A stretch of 64,000 nucleotides of DNA, taken from positions 186,001 through 250,000 of the forward strand of contig CAZNFX010000001.1 of the NCBI GenBank assembly GCA_964572845.1, read 5' to 3'. The stretch comes from Bin55 sp964572845 (GTDB taxonomy: Bacteria; Pseudomonadota; Gammaproteobacteria; Pseudomonadales; Azotimanducaceae). The notes under the pieces were generated by a model. It saw nothing but the letters and a program-made list of their open reading frames with translations, was not told the origin of the DNA and made no database searches. Positions 54,220 through 63,949 of this stretch are shown in pieces (positions within the stretch are counted from its first letter, which is position 1; every line of letters begins with the position of its first letter). The position numbers and the translations under genes are program-made.

Positions 54220-55371
54220 AACGAACTGGACAAGATTGAGAGCCCCTACCTGCGTAACTCGGCCCTATACGCACTGCTTGATGATTTGGAAGAATACGAC
54301 GTCGTCGCTCTGCTGGACCATTCCACGAGCTCCATGTACGGCAGCCACCGCGAGGCCATACATACGACATTAGTTCGTAAGCTTGCAACCCATTGACCCA
54401 AATCGAACACTTAGCTGGACTATCGACCTTCCATCCATCCGACGTTCATCACTGCTGCAAAGAGTATTTCATGTCCGGTCAATAGTAGACCTTACCGAAG
54501 CGGCAAAGGCAGCGCAATCACTAAGTGGCAGCCTCAGAACATGTGCTCTGGAATCAATACTCTCAACGCGCAGCGATCTAAAGACTTCTTTCGTTCTCGA
54601 CATTGCCCATGAATTGGGACTCGACGAGATCGCGCAGCTTCGCTTCAGCAAAGCCAGAACTCTCAATCTGCTCGACGATCAGGTCTCGGCTTGGGAAGCT
54701 CTAGTAAACGACAATCTCGACAATGACAAGCAGGTTGAATCATTTAAGCTTGTTGTGGCGGAATGGAAGGAACAGCAAAGCTACGAAGTACTCCTGGAGG
54801 CTACCAAGCTCTTCGACAGAGTGGAAGACTGCACTACTTTGAGCTCTGTAATCGAGGAAGTGGTCTACAACGAAATCGGTGATGGTTTTTCCTACCTGCG
54901 AAAACTACATCGCGCAAGTCGAGTAGAACGTCCTTACGCAGTTGCGATGATTGCGACAAGGGTCGATCCGCAACTTGTAATCAAGGAGATCGAGGCATGG
55001 TCAGGTTCAAACTACTGGGCAGCGAACAGGTAGATTCTGACCGGCGAAGTCGAACGAGCACTGGAATTTCAGAGTCAAGACCCTCTCAAGTGGTCTGGTT
55101 TCTTGCAGCATTGGGCAAGCGTAAATCCAGTTCAGTTGTTCAAACGCTTGGGACACTTGGACCCGGCCATGAGGTACTGGGCAGCGTATGGCCTCGACTA
55201 CAGCTTTACTCCCTCGCTCACCCAAGCGCAGAAAGACTAGGTGCGGACCATCGTCAAAGCAAGGCAGAATTTGTTGGGGATCGACTTTCGGAGGATGAGT
55301 CTGCTTCACTCCTGCGCAGCGGCCAAGAGACTATTAGAAAACTACTGAGCGTTCTGTCCGGCGAGTATTAG
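54220..55371 (+). pseudogene. Eroded helical-repeat protein gene, C-terminal half
   Basis: Coding sequence in two frames. The first (54220-54393) encodes LDKIESPYLRNSALYALLDD and ends in a stop; another frame takes over near 54383 (LQPIDPNRTLSWTIDLPSI) and runs to a TAG at 55031. It then continues unbroken in frame through ILTGEVERALEFQSQDPLKW and HLDPAMRYWAAYGLDYSFTP to a TAG at 55238. A further shift near 55265 leads to DRLSEDESASLLRSGQET and a stop at 55371. The helical, DP-rich style matches the remnant at 42810-44048. There is no signal peptide, and the region looks like a C-terminus. It is not functional as written. Confidence 0.7.
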
Positions 55372-55492
55372 AAAATTCCAGAGAGTATTGGCACAACCCG
55401 TCAACTTAAGAGAGTCGACTCCGCTCACAAAGCCAGATGGTCAAACAGACAGTGGCATGAAACCCAATTGAGCGATAGCCCTCAACAACTGG

Positions 55493-56260
55493 TTAGTTAT
55501 TGGCAGAATCCATTGCTTGAGCCAGTTCCGATCCTGCGGTGCGCGCCATGAAAGCACTGTCCGCGCCCAAGGTGACCAGATTGAATCCCTGCCCAAGATG
55601 AAACTGTGTTTGGCTAAGACTGCCAGTGTGGATTCCAGCTGCAATCCTGTGCTCGCGGCAGGCGGCGAGAATTTTCTCGACGGTCGACTTGTGCACTTCT
55701 TGATCCATCGCAAGGGGCCCCAAGCCCAATGCGTAGCCCAAGTCGCTTGGTCCGATGTAGATGGCATCAAGACCTGGCGTAGATGCGATTTCGTCAAGAT
55801 TGCGAAGACCTTCTGCCGTCTCAACCATCGCGATGCAGGCTATCTGGCCATTGGCTTCTCTTATGTATCCCCGCCCACCATACATCGACGCACGAATGGG
55901 TCCGAAAGATCGGTTTCCATCAGGTGGATATCGACAGGCATGTACTGCTACTGCAGCTTCATGGCGGCTATTCACCATTGGGACAATTACGCCCATTGCG
56001 CCCGCATCTAGAGCCTTCATGATTTCTGGCGGATCGTTCCAAGCGACCCGAACCAAAGGCACAGTCGGGTAGTTTGACATCGCTGGCAGCATATATTTGA
56101 GGTCGTCGTAGCTAAGCATTCCGTGCTGGAGATCCACACACAGATAATCAAAGCCAAGACTCGCCATCAGTTCTGCCGTATAGGCATTGCCGATACTTAG
56201 CCAACCACCTACTGTCTTGTCCCCGTTACGCCATTTGGCTAGTGCAGTGTTCTCTCTCAT
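55493..56260 (-). CDS. HpcH/HpaI-type class II aldolase
   Basis: The protein has 255 residues of the HpcH/HpaI (2,4-dihydroxyhept-2-enedioate aldolase) type. Family features: FDYLCVDLQHGMLSYDDL with catalytic-region His, VPLVRVAWNDPPEIMKALDAGAMGVIVPMV, an RASMYGGRGYI segment, metal Glu in AMVETAEGLRNLDEI, and IYIGPSDLGYALGL with metal Asp. Such enzymes cleave hydroxyketo-acids to pyruvate and an aldehyde with a divalent metal. The role here is unspecified catabolism. Divergent from the acyl-CoA synthetase. Confidence 0.9.
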   Translation of the reverse strand: MRENTALAKWRNGDKTVGGWLSIGNAYTAELMASLGFDYLCVDLQHGMLSYDDLKYMLPAMSNYPTVPLVRVAWNDPPEIMKALDAGAMGVIVPMVNSRHEAAVAVHACRYPPDGNRSFGPIRASMYGGRGYIREANGQIACIAMVETAEGLRNLDEIASTPGLDAIYIGPSDLGYALGLGPLAMDQEVHKSTVEKILAACREHRIAAGIHTGSLSQTQFHLGQGFNLVTLGADSAFMARTAGSELAQAMDSANN

Positions 56261-56428
56261 TCCCAGAATCCCTCGTCATTTGAAGTAGTTTCTCGGTCGC
56301 GGGATTGTAGCAAGGCTACTCAAACGTTGTTGTAGCCCGGTGTGTATCACTAACAGATGGGGTAAGGGGCTCCACCCGGTTCTTTAGAGCATGTAACCGA
56401 TTTGTAAAATGCACGGGCGAGGAAATAC

Positions 56429-58210
56429 ATGCAGTCCAGCGAATATCACACGGCGATCCGTGAAGTAACCGCCCAAGGACAACCCTACGAAACCGAAACA
56501 GTCAGGGTTGGCAACGTTGAGTACATAGGCTTCGTCAACGCCCCTAGAAACCTTTGTGAACTCTATCGTTCTGCGCTCAGGTTTAGAGAGCAAGAGTTCT
56601 ACGTCTATCAGCAGGAACGCTATACGTATGAGGCCGCTTGGAATCTCGCAGCTCAGGTAGCCAATAGGCTCGTGGAACAGGGCTGTGTTTCGGGTGACCG
56701 GGTAGGAATTTCGTTTCGAAACTATCCTGAATGGATCTGGGCGTTCATGGGAATCACTTCAATTGGCTGCGTCGCGGTAGCCATGAATGCCTGGTGGTCG
56801 GACGAAGAGATGATCTACGGCATCAAAGACAGCGGATTGAAGATACTCATCGTCGATCAGCAGCGCTTCGATCAAATCCGCGACCATATCGATGAGCTTG
56901 GACTTGTCGTTATCACAGTCCGCACCGACGACCAGCCTCACTCCACAACATGGGAAGAATGGGTGTGCGGCGCTTCTCAATCGATGCCGGAAGTAGACGT
57001 CTCTCCTTCCCAACCGGCAACATTGCTCTATACATCAGGATCGACTGCACACCCAAAGGGTGTGTTGTCGACACATCTCGCCATAACAAACGCCCTAATG
57101 GGATGGGAGGCCGGTGGATCGATCGGCATGCTAGCTATGCAGTTGCGTCGACGACGCGAACTCGATGAACACGCTGAGGAACTCCAACTTGCTGACGACG
57201 AACAGTCGAAGAGAACTACTACCCCAACCAAGGTCGAAATTCCAGTACCTTCCAGCATCCTCAGTGTACCTCTCTTCCATGTGACCGGACTGACAGTTCA
57301 AATGCTTACCTCATTTCGAGTCGGTCGAAAGCTTGTGGGTATGTATAAGTGGGACGTCGAAGAAGCGCTTCGCATCATCCAAGACGAGCAGATCACCTCG
57401 TTCAACGGTGTCCCTACCATGGCGTGGGAACTTACCCAATCCCCCAATTTAAAGAAATACGACCTTACTAGCCTGCAGAGCGCGGGCGGCGGCGGTGCGC
57501 CAATGGCACCGGAGCAAGCTCGGCAAATCGATAGAAAGCTTGCAAAAGGCGGACAGGGCACTGGATGGGGGATGACGGAGACGCAAGGCCTGGCAACCAG
57601 CATCGGCGGAGAGCCGTATAGAGAACGACCGCGTAGCTGTGGTCGCGCCATTCCGCCACTTGTGAAAGTCAAGGCAGTCGGCGACGATGGCGAGGATCTC
57701 GGACCGGGAGAGACGGGAGAACTGTGCATTTGGGGCATCATGAATTTTCAGGAGTATTGGAATCAACCCGAAGCAACGACCGAGACCTTGAATGATGGCT
57801 GGGTGCATACGGGCGACATAGGTCACCTGGACCACGAGGGCTTCGTATACATCACCGACAGGAAGAAGGACATTGTTATTCGCGGTGGCGAGAACATTGG
57901 CTGTCAGGAGGTCGAAGCAGTCCTTTACGAACATCCCGATGTTCTAGAATGCTCCGTCTTTGGAATTCCGGACGAGCGACTCGGCGAGACAGTAGGTGCA
58001 GTTGTTTGCACTAGATCCGACTCTGCGCTAGGCGAGAAGCAGCTGCAAGAATTTGCACTTGAGCATCTTGCTCGGTTTCAAGTTCCTGAGCGCATTTGGA
58101 TTGGAACAAGACGACTTCCGCGGACTGCATCCGAGAAAATATTTAAGAGGCAGATTCGTGAGGAAGTGTTGAACGCATTGAAACAACAGGCCGATGAACC
58201 AAGCAACTAA
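56429..58210 (+). CDS. Acyl-CoA synthetase (AMP-forming)
   Basis: ANL-superfamily ligase of 593 residues that activates a carboxylic acid with ATP and CoA. A3 motif LLYTSGSTAHPKGVLSTH, substrate region GGGGAPMAPEQ, A5 GWGMTET, A7 GWVHTGDIG, A8 RKKDIVIRGGENIGCQEVE, and the catalytic Lys in TASEKIFKRQ. An insertion of about 45 polar and charged residues (MQLRRRRELDEHAEELQLADDE region) before the A4 area is unusual. It overlaps the 2-hydroxyacid dehydrogenase gene by 17 nt, so the two are coupled. The acid substrate is not determined. Confidence 0.9.
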   Translation: MQSSEYHTAIREVTAQGQPYETETVRVGNVEYIGFVNAPRNLCELYRSALRFREQEFYVYQQERYTYEAAWNLAAQVANRLVEQGCVSGDRVGISFRNYPEWIWAFMGITSIGCVAVAMNAWWSDEEMIYGIKDSGLKILIVDQQRFDQIRDHIDELGLVVITVRTDDQPHSTTWEEWVCGASQSMPEVDVSPSQPATLLYTSGSTAHPKGVLSTHLAITNALMGWEAGGSIGMLAMQLRRRRELDEHAEELQLADDEQSKRTTTPTKVEIPVPSSILSVPLFHVTGLTVQMLTSFRVGRKLVGMYKWDVEEALRIIQDEQITSFNGVPTMAWELTQSPNLKKYDLTSLQSAGGGGAPMAPEQARQIDRKLAKGGQGTGWGMTETQGLATSIGGEPYRERPRSCGRAIPPLVKVKAVGDDGEDLGPGETGELCIWGIMNFQEYWNQPEATTETLNDGWVHTGDIGHLDHEGFVYITDRKKDIVIRGGENIGCQEVEAVLYEHPDVLECSVFGIPDERLGETVGAVVCTRSDSALGEKQLQEFALEHLARFQVPERIWIGTRRLPRTASEKIFKRQIREEVLNALKQQADEPSN

Positions 58211-59255
58211 GAAAACCGTCGCCATGCAGCTGCCTCGAATAGCCGAGGTAGTCGACCTACAGCAAAAGTACTCCTTGGAGCTGGAAGCTCTCGGTCCCGT
58301 CGCGGACATTGTTGAAGTGGCAAGCCCTTCCGCGGAAGCCTTCGCGGAAGGTGCGAAAAATGCGGATGCGGTGATTACTTCTTGGGGAATCCGAATTAAC
58401 GCCGAGATCATCGACCGTCTCGACAAGTGCGTTGTGATTGGGCTGGGCAGCGTTGGCGTTGACATGGTGGACGTGGAAGCAGCAACCAAGGCGGGAATCG
58501 TAGTCACCAACACGCCGGATGTGTTTATTGAAGAGGTAGCCGATCATGCCATGATGTTGCTCCTCAACGCAATCCGCAAGACCAAGGAAATGGACCTCCT
58601 TGCATCCACACAGGAGTGGTATCGCGGACGACCCATACTCAATCACGTGCCGAGGCTTATGGGCAGAACCTTGGGTCTAGTCTCCTTCGGCAATGTCGCT
58701 AGATGCACTGCCACTCGAGCTAAAGCCTTTGGCTTGCACGTCATTGCGTACGACCCCTATGTGAGTGAACTGACAATGGGCGAATTCGGAGTCGAACCCG
58801 TGGCTTGGCGGGAGCTACTGGAACGATCCGACTACATCAGCGTACACTCTCCTCACAATGAGGAAACAGAGCACTTGCTCGATGCCGATGCATTTGCCCA
58901 AATGAAGGATGGTGTTGTCATAGTCAACACGGCACGTGGTCCAATCGTCAAGGAGTCCGACCTCATCGATGCATTGAACAGTGGTAAGGTTCAGTCTGCA
59001 GGATTGGATGTACTCGAGACGGAGCCACCGAACCCACAAAACCCATTGCTCAGCATGACAAATGTAATTGTGACCCCACATGTGGCGTCCGCCACAACGC
59101 GCATGAGGCCTACGGCTCGGCGACGCGTTGGCAGGGAGGTATCTCTCGTGCTGCGCGGCAAGTGGCCCATGAGTTGCGTAAATCCAACTGTCTTGCCGCG
59201 GACGTCTTTGGAACGTTGGCAACCCATACCCATGCAACGGGGTCCGAACAGGTAA
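58194..59255 (+). CDS. D-isomer-specific 2-hydroxyacid dehydrogenase
   Basis: NAD-binding oxidoreductase of 353 residues. The dinucleotide loop is LGLVSFGNVARCTATRAKAFG; the usual GxGxxG is altered to GLVSFGNVA. Catalytic residues are the Arg of NTARGPIV, the Glu of LDVLETEPP and the His of TPHVASAT. It resembles C-terminal-binding-protein/phosphoglycerate-dehydrogenase-like members. It starts inside the acyl-CoA synthetase gene and ends 68 nt before the TonB receptor start. Confidence 0.85.
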   Translation: MNQATKKTVAMQLPRIAEVVDLQQKYSLELEALGPVADIVEVASPSAEAFAEGAKNADAVITSWGIRINAEIIDRLDKCVVIGLGSVGVDMVDVEAATKAGIVVTNTPDVFIEEVADHAMMLLLNAIRKTKEMDLLASTQEWYRGRPILNHVPRLMGRTLGLVSFGNVARCTATRAKAFGLHVIAYDPYVSELTMGEFGVEPVAWRELLERSDYISVHSPHNEETEHLLDADAFAQMKDGVVIVNTARGPIVKESDLIDALNSGKVQSAGLDVLETEPPNPQNPLLSMTNVIVTPHVASATTRMRPTARRRVGREVSLVLRGKWPMSCVNPTVLPRTSLERWQPIPMQRGPNR

Positions 59256-59323
59256 TCAAGTTCGATGCCCATTGCCGGGTATTTAACGACCACTTCAGCC
59301 TACAAGCTGAGAGGGCTACTCTG

Positions 59324-62300
59324 ATGAGTCGGGTGCTTCTCCTACATCTGTTCCTTTTTGTTGCCTGTGCTAGCCAGATTTCCATCCGCGCAGATGAAGG
59401 ATCCTCAACGGATCAATCTGACGAGACCGCCAATGGAGAAATCGACGAAATCGTTGTTACTGGCACCCTCGTCCCGACGGGAATACATCCAGCTGCGGTA
59501 CCTCTTACTACGCTTGAGGACGAAGAGCTGCTTGCGATAGCGCCAGCCGATTTCAAGGACATCATTCGCAATCTCAGCTCCAACATGAGCTCTCTAGGAC
59601 TCTCTTCAAGCAACTGGGTTGGCGACAACGGCTCGTACGGAAACGCCAGCGTCAACGTACGAAATCTTGGCAATGGAGCAACCCTTGTACTGCTGAATGG
59701 GAAACGGGTGATTCCATCACAGTTCAATCAGAACGGCGGCTCCTACGTAGATGTTCAAACGCTTGTACCCAACATTGCCATAGATCGTATCGATCTCCTG
59801 AAAGACGGCAATTCCGCAATCTACGGATCCGATGCAGTCGCAGGTGTGGTCAACGTGATCACCCGCGACGACTTTCGAGGATTCGAGTCGCGACTTTTTC
59901 TCTCGCAGGACCATGAGTCGGGCGAACAGATTGACGCAACCATTGAATTGCTCTACGGAATGGGAAACGCAGACACACAATTCACATTCTCAGCGAGTCT
60001 TCTGGATCGAGGCGAACTCACGTACACAGACCGGTTCGATCGATTTGGGCGTTCAGGGCTGTCTAGCTTTGGTCAGCCAGGACGCTATGTGCCGTTGGTC
60101 GGTGAGTCCGGGCCTCAGGCGGTGGAGTCCAACTATTGGTGGCCCAATGGCGGTCCCGACTCAACGCAGTTTCAAGGCAGCTTGCCTGATCCGGAATGCG
60201 AATTGGTAGCAGAATCCGACGCAGGAATGGGCACTCTAGGCATTCATCCCGATTTCTCGCACATCTGCGTCTACGACTACTCGACCTTCTTCTCCATGGT
60301 GCGTGCGGAATCGCAGTATCAACTGCACTCATCTTTCGAGCATAACTTGGAATCGGGAGCACGACTCTATGCGTCGTTGGCCCTCTTCAGTGCGTCGTCA
60401 CAAGGAGGCAATTCCTACTACCCCGATGTTCGATATGTCATTGTTCCCTCACACAACCCGGGACTGCGGTTGGATGCTGCTCGTCGCGGTTTTGAACCGG
60501 TGCCCTACCAAGCTCTGCAGCGCGTAGTGGGGGGCACATCGGCATCGGACTTCGAGAGCCGTCCGTTGAACACTCGAGACAAATATCTGCGGAGCGGGTT
60601 CGACTTTCTTGTTGGTCTCAAGTCTCACTGGACAGTGATGGAGCGATCCTGGGACATCGACTTAAGCCTAACTGGGGCAAACAGAAAGATTACAACTCAT
60701 CTGCCCACTGATTCCATCACGGAACGCGTGAACTTGGCGTTTGACGGTCTGGGCGGACCAGAGTGCAATGCAACGACAGGGTCGCCAGGATCGGGTAATT
60801 TTGGTAGCGGCAATTGCTATTTCTACAACAGTTTTCAGACTAGTGTCTTCGATCCTGCAACGGGGCAACGGTGGGCGCACTCCGGGAGTCCATGGGCTCC
60901 CGATCCTCGATTGAGCGTCTCGGAAGCAGCGCAACGATATCAGAATCCCACTGAGTTGTTGCAGTGGATGCACGGAACCTACCGATCTGACCGAAACTTG
61001 AGCCATTTAGTTTTGGATTTTCTAGCGTTTACCGACATCACTACCTTCAGAGGGTTGCCGGTGGGTCTAGCAATTGGTTCACAGGTGAGACGAAGCTCCG
61101 CAGAAACCGACTACGACGATATATCCAATGTCTTTGGATTTGCATTTCTCAGCGGCGACACGGATTGGACGAACGACACCCAAAGCTGGTCGCTCTTCTC
61201 AGAGTTGCATGTTCCCTTGTCTCGACGAACAAACCTCTATGCAGCACTTCGTAGAGAGCAAATTCAAGATCCTGATGCTGTATCGCTCGATCCAAAGCTG
61301 TCGCTACTGGTTTCGCTTCATGAGGACATCTCTCTTCGAGCAAGTGCAGGAACATCATTCAAGATCGGTTCCCTTTTGCAGACAGGCGGCAGCCGGACAA
61401 TCTTCCAGAACAGCAGCGATCCCTTTTCTAACGCTGCATCGCTTGCCTATCGGGCGTCGCAAGCTAAAGGCAATCCCAACTTAGCTCCCGAAACCGCCGA
61501 GACTGTCAGTGTTGGTCTTACTTGGAACCCTCAAGCCATCGATGGACTGGAAGCAACCTTGGATTGGTATCACTACGACTATAACGAACTGGTCATACGT
61601 GAGGGGCACCAAGCGCTCATCGACTTAGACAATGCGTTGAGATGCCCTAATGGCGTTAACGGCAATCAAGATGTCGGCCCACTATGCGGTGTGTGGGACC
61701 ACGATGCCGACGGGGTTGAAACGGTATTCAGCATAGGAGAAGGATTGCCAGACAAAGTCATTCGACGTGAAGACGGTTACTTGGTGCGCACGGAACCCAG
61801 CTACTTGAACGCGAACCGGCTAGTCACCAGCGGACTTGATGCATTTGCAAGCTACTCCTTCAGCATTGCAGATCTTGGCGAATTCGTACTCTCTTCGTCA
61901 CTAACGCGATTTCTCGAGTACAAGCTGACACTCGAATCCGGATTGGTCATCGACGGAATCGGTCGACGAAACGCATCGAACGCCATCGGCCGGCCAATGC
62001 CGAAACTTCGTATGCAGACAGCTTTGGATTGGTCGCGTGCCAATGTGGCTGGCAGGTTTAGTGTTAGTACGGTAGGCAGCTATCGAGACGATAGCGCTCA
62101 AACTGCCTTCCTCGGCGCATATTTGGGATACGCGCGGACCATCGAATCGATGACTACTGTTGATGCACAGTTTCGTTGGTGCACGAAAACGTGGTTCCGG
62201 TTCAACATGCCATTACAGCTTTCGCTTGGCGCCAAAAACCTGCTCAACCGCGAACCTCCGCTCGTAATTGTCGATGGGGCGTACGACTACTACTTGCATG

Positions 62301-62371
62301 ATCCTCGCGGTCGCATTTACTACGCCAGCATGCAGGTGTCTCGCAGCAACCAATCAAGCGCTTGTCGGTAG
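59324..62371 (+). CDS. TonB-dependent outer-membrane receptor
   Basis: Receptor of 1015 residues. The signal peptide is MSRVLLLHLFLFVACASQIS, with start at 59324 supported by GAGAGG 9 nt upstream; a longer frame from 59162 overlaps the upstream gene and adds no family sequence. A TonB-box-like IDEIVVTGTLVP precedes the plug (NVRNLGNGATLVLLNGKRV, DLLKDGNSAIYGSDAVAGVVNVITR). The barrel follows, ending in an aromatic-containing strand (GRIYYASMQVSRS). Such receptors import iron chelates, vitamins, glycans or peptides using the TonB/ExbBD motor. The ligand is not evident. Confidence 0.93.
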   Translation: MSRVLLLHLFLFVACASQISIRADEGSSTDQSDETANGEIDEIVVTGTLVPTGIHPAAVPLTTLEDEELLAIAPADFKDIIRNLSSNMSSLGLSSSNWVGDNGSYGNASVNVRNLGNGATLVLLNGKRVIPSQFNQNGGSYVDVQTLVPNIAIDRIDLLKDGNSAIYGSDAVAGVVNVITRDDFRGFESRLFLSQDHESGEQIDATIELLYGMGNADTQFTFSASLLDRGELTYTDRFDRFGRSGLSSFGQPGRYVPLVGESGPQAVESNYWWPNGGPDSTQFQGSLPDPECELVAESDAGMGTLGIHPDFSHICVYDYSTFFSMVRAESQYQLHSSFEHNLESGARLYASLALFSASSQGGNSYYPDVRYVIVPSHNPGLRLDAARRGFEPVPYQALQRVVGGTSASDFESRPLNTRDKYLRSGFDFLVGLKSHWTVMERSWDIDLSLTGANRKITTHLPTDSITERVNLAFDGLGGPECNATTGSPGSGNFGSGNCYFYNSFQTSVFDPATGQRWAHSGSPWAPDPRLSVSEAAQRYQNPTELLQWMHGTYRSDRNLSHLVLDFLAFTDITTFRGLPVGLAIGSQVRRSSAETDYDDISNVFGFAFLSGDTDWTNDTQSWSLFSELHVPLSRRTNLYAALRREQIQDPDAVSLDPKLSLLVSLHEDISLRASAGTSFKIGSLLQTGGSRTIFQNSSDPFSNAASLAYRASQAKGNPNLAPETAETVSVGLTWNPQAIDGLEATLDWYHYDYNELVIREGHQALIDLDNALRCPNGVNGNQDVGPLCGVWDHDADGVETVFSIGEGLPDKVIRREDGYLVRTEPSYLNANRLVTSGLDAFASYSFSIADLGEFVLSSSLTRFLEYKLTLESGLVIDGIGRRNASNAIGRPMPKLRMQTALDWSRANVAGRFSVSTVGSYRDDSAQTAFLGAYLGYARTIESMTTVDAQFRWCTKTWFRFNMPLQLSLGAKNLLNREPPLVIVDGAYDYYLHDPRGRIYYASMQVSRSNQSSACR

Positions 62372-62616
62372 CTAACTGTATTTTCTAGCGCCACGAAAAC
62401 AATGACTGTGAAAATGTTCGCTTGGCACAACCCGTTCTGGGCACGCAATGACGGCGAATGGACTGTGTCCGTAGTGTCGAGCAGACACTTGCAGTCTGTT
62501 GTGGACGGGACATTCAAAGTTGACACTTACAGTCCTTCGTCTCGTTAGCTCAGTGTGTAATGGGTCAGGGACCGTTGGGGGCCGCAATCCACGGTGCACT
62601 TAGCAATTCTGCTAGC

Positions 62617-63324
62617 TCAAACAGGATCGTGTTCAGTATCTTGCACAGCTACATTCCGACACACAGCAAAAATCGTCAACCAGTGCCCTTCAATTCGATG
62701 AAAGTAGCCTCTTCCCCGCTCGACTGGGGTACTGGATTCGCGTAGGCCGGTGGTTCTCGCTGAAAACTCCAGGGACTCGAGCGAAATCTGCAACTCTACG
62801 TCGTCGAAAGCAAGAAACTCGCCTACAGACGGATTAACAGCCTTATATATGGACTCCTTGGCGCTATAGAGAGCCGTTCTCCACGCACCGGAGTCCATCT
62901 GCCGCAGCCACTCACGTTCCGAATTCAGCAACACGCGCTCGGCCACACTCTCAGATACTGCCAATACCGGAATGACGTCGATTCCAAGTCCAATGTAGTA
63001 CTGGTCGGATCCGACAACTGCCGCCGCAAGTGCGTCAGAGTGGGAGATACTCCCTATAGCTCCGTTTGGCCAGTTCGGCACCCTTCCAGTGCGGTCGATA
63101 GGTGCGTGTCCCAAACCAAGTTGCTGGAGCGCAGCGTGCGCTGCCCTGCGGCCAGACGAATACTCAAACTTTCGACTTTGTATCGCATTGCGTATGGCGC
63201 CGGCTTCAGAAGCCTTTAGCTGGTCGACGAAGTCGCCCACACGAGACAATACGAGGCAGGTAGCGGGCAATACATCATCGCCAATTAGAAGGGGCGCAAC
63301 GCCGTCGAGACAAATGCTTTGCAC
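62617..63324 (-). CDS. 4'-phosphopantetheinyl transferase, Sfp/EntD type
   Basis: The enzyme moves phosphopantetheine from CoA to a carrier-protein Ser. The 235-residue protein has the family pattern: RKFEYSSGRRAAHAAL, GSISHSD, GLGIDVIPV with the Mg-binding Asp, and LYSAKESIYKAVNP with the metal-binding Glu. The EntD-like class usually serves siderophore or NRPS/PKS carrier proteins. No carrier or synthase gene is in the window. It lies convergent with the TonB receptor. Confidence 0.9.
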   Translation of the reverse strand: MQSICLDGVAPLLIGDDVLPATCLVLSRVGDFVDQLKASEAGAIRNAIQSRKFEYSSGRRAAHAALQQLGLGHAPIDRTGRVPNWPNGAIGSISHSDALAAAVVGSDQYYIGLGIDVIPVLAVSESVAERVLLNSEREWLRQMDSGAWRTALYSAKESIYKAVNPSVGEFLAFDDVELQISLESLEFSARTTGLRESSTPVERGRGYFHRIEGHWLTIFAVCRNVAVQDTEHDPV

Positions 63325-63402
63325 TGCTAGTTTGGAAGTCTACTGTTTCTAGTCTTGCTCTGCCGGTCCGCAACTCTCTTGCGAACACACATCCGTGCAA
63401 TG

Positions 63403-63487
63403 TGGTGCCCAGGGAGGGAGTCGAACCCTCACGCCCGAAGGCACAGGAACCTAAATCCTGCTTGTCTGCCAGTTCCAACACCTGGGC
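63403..63487 (-). tRNA. tRNA-Leu(TAG)
   Basis: 85-nt class II tRNA on the minus strand. Acceptor GCCCAGG/CCTGGGC, discriminator A, encoded CCA. Anticodon arm CAGGA-TTTAGGT-TCCTG gives TAG, the variable arm is TGCC-TTCG-GGCG, and the T arm is GAGGGTTCGACTCCCTC. Confidence 0.97.
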
Positions 63488-63620
63488 AATGCGGGTAATT
63501 TTAGATTGTTGGGCGCACAACTCGTTCCGGGCTGCCATAGCGAATCGTGCCAAGTCGAATAGATTGAACAAACTTGAACACGCCGAGTCTTTACGGCAAG
63601 TAAAATCACCCAATACTGTA

Positions 63621-63949
63621 GCCCGAGTGGCGAAATTGGTAGACGCAAGGGACTTGAGCGTCAATTTGAGCACATGGATGGTGACGTCCATCGTGAATGG
63701 AGTCAAATTCGGGGAAACCTCGTTTCGTGCAGATGTGGCAATCCCGAGCTAAGCGGCCTTGTTGCAGAGGTCGAAAGTGTAGAGACTTTACGGCTCCCCC
63801 TTGAAATCCATTTCAGCCAAGTGCAATCAAGGTGAAGAGAAAGTCCAGGCCACGAACGTTTCCTACAAGGACGGCGTCGAAAGACGTAGTGGTAAGAAAA
63901 TCCCTCGGAGGTTACTCCGTGCCGGTTCGACTCCGGCCTCGGGCACCAG
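63621..63949 (+). tRNA. tRNA-Leu(TAA) interrupted by a group I intron
   Basis: Exon 1 is 63621-63655 (GCCCGAGTGGCGAAATTGGT, then AGACGCAAGGGACTT). Exon 2 is 63898-63949 (starts AAAATCCCTCGGAGG, ends in CCA). Joined, they form an 87-nt class II tRNA. Acceptor GCCCGAG/CTCGGGC, anticodon arm AGGGA-CTTAAAA-TCCCT with anticodon TAA, variable arm CGGAG-GTTA-CTCCG, T arm GCCGGTTCGACTCCGGC. Each half fails as a tRNA on its own. The intron lies after the first anticodon base. Confidence 0.93.
63656..63897 (+). ncRNA. Group I intron (242 nt) in tRNA-Leu(TAA)
   Basis: It carries group I core blocks. P/Q-like ATTCGGGGAAACCTCG (63708-63722 region) and GGCAATCCCGAGCTAAGC (63737-63754); R AGAGACTTTACGG (63781-63793) and S GAAGAGAAAGTCC (63834-63846). 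GACTTT (63784-63789) pairs with AAAGTC (63841-63846) as P7. P1 can form between CTTGAG (63653-63658) and TTTGAG (63665-63670), giving the usual U-G wobble at the 5' splice site. The last base is G (63897). No homing endonuclease frame fits. Blocks are close to the cyanobacterial tRNA-Leu(UAA) intron as I remember it. Confidence 0.9.

Noticed and set aside
42810..55371. TAG or TGA recoding as an explanation for in-frame stops
   Set aside because: All three stop types occur, frameshifts are also present, and intact genes in the window end normally in the same codons.
62540..62580. tRNA-like stretch (GTTAGCTCAGTGTGTAATGG)
   Set aside because: It resembles a D arm only; no acceptor, anticodon or T arm can be built around it.
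63402..63752. Plus-strand 116-codon frame over tRNA-Leu(TAG) and the tRNA/intron
   Set aside because: Starts in antisense tRNA sequence (REGVEPSRP pattern) and covers RNA genes, so it is not protein-coding.
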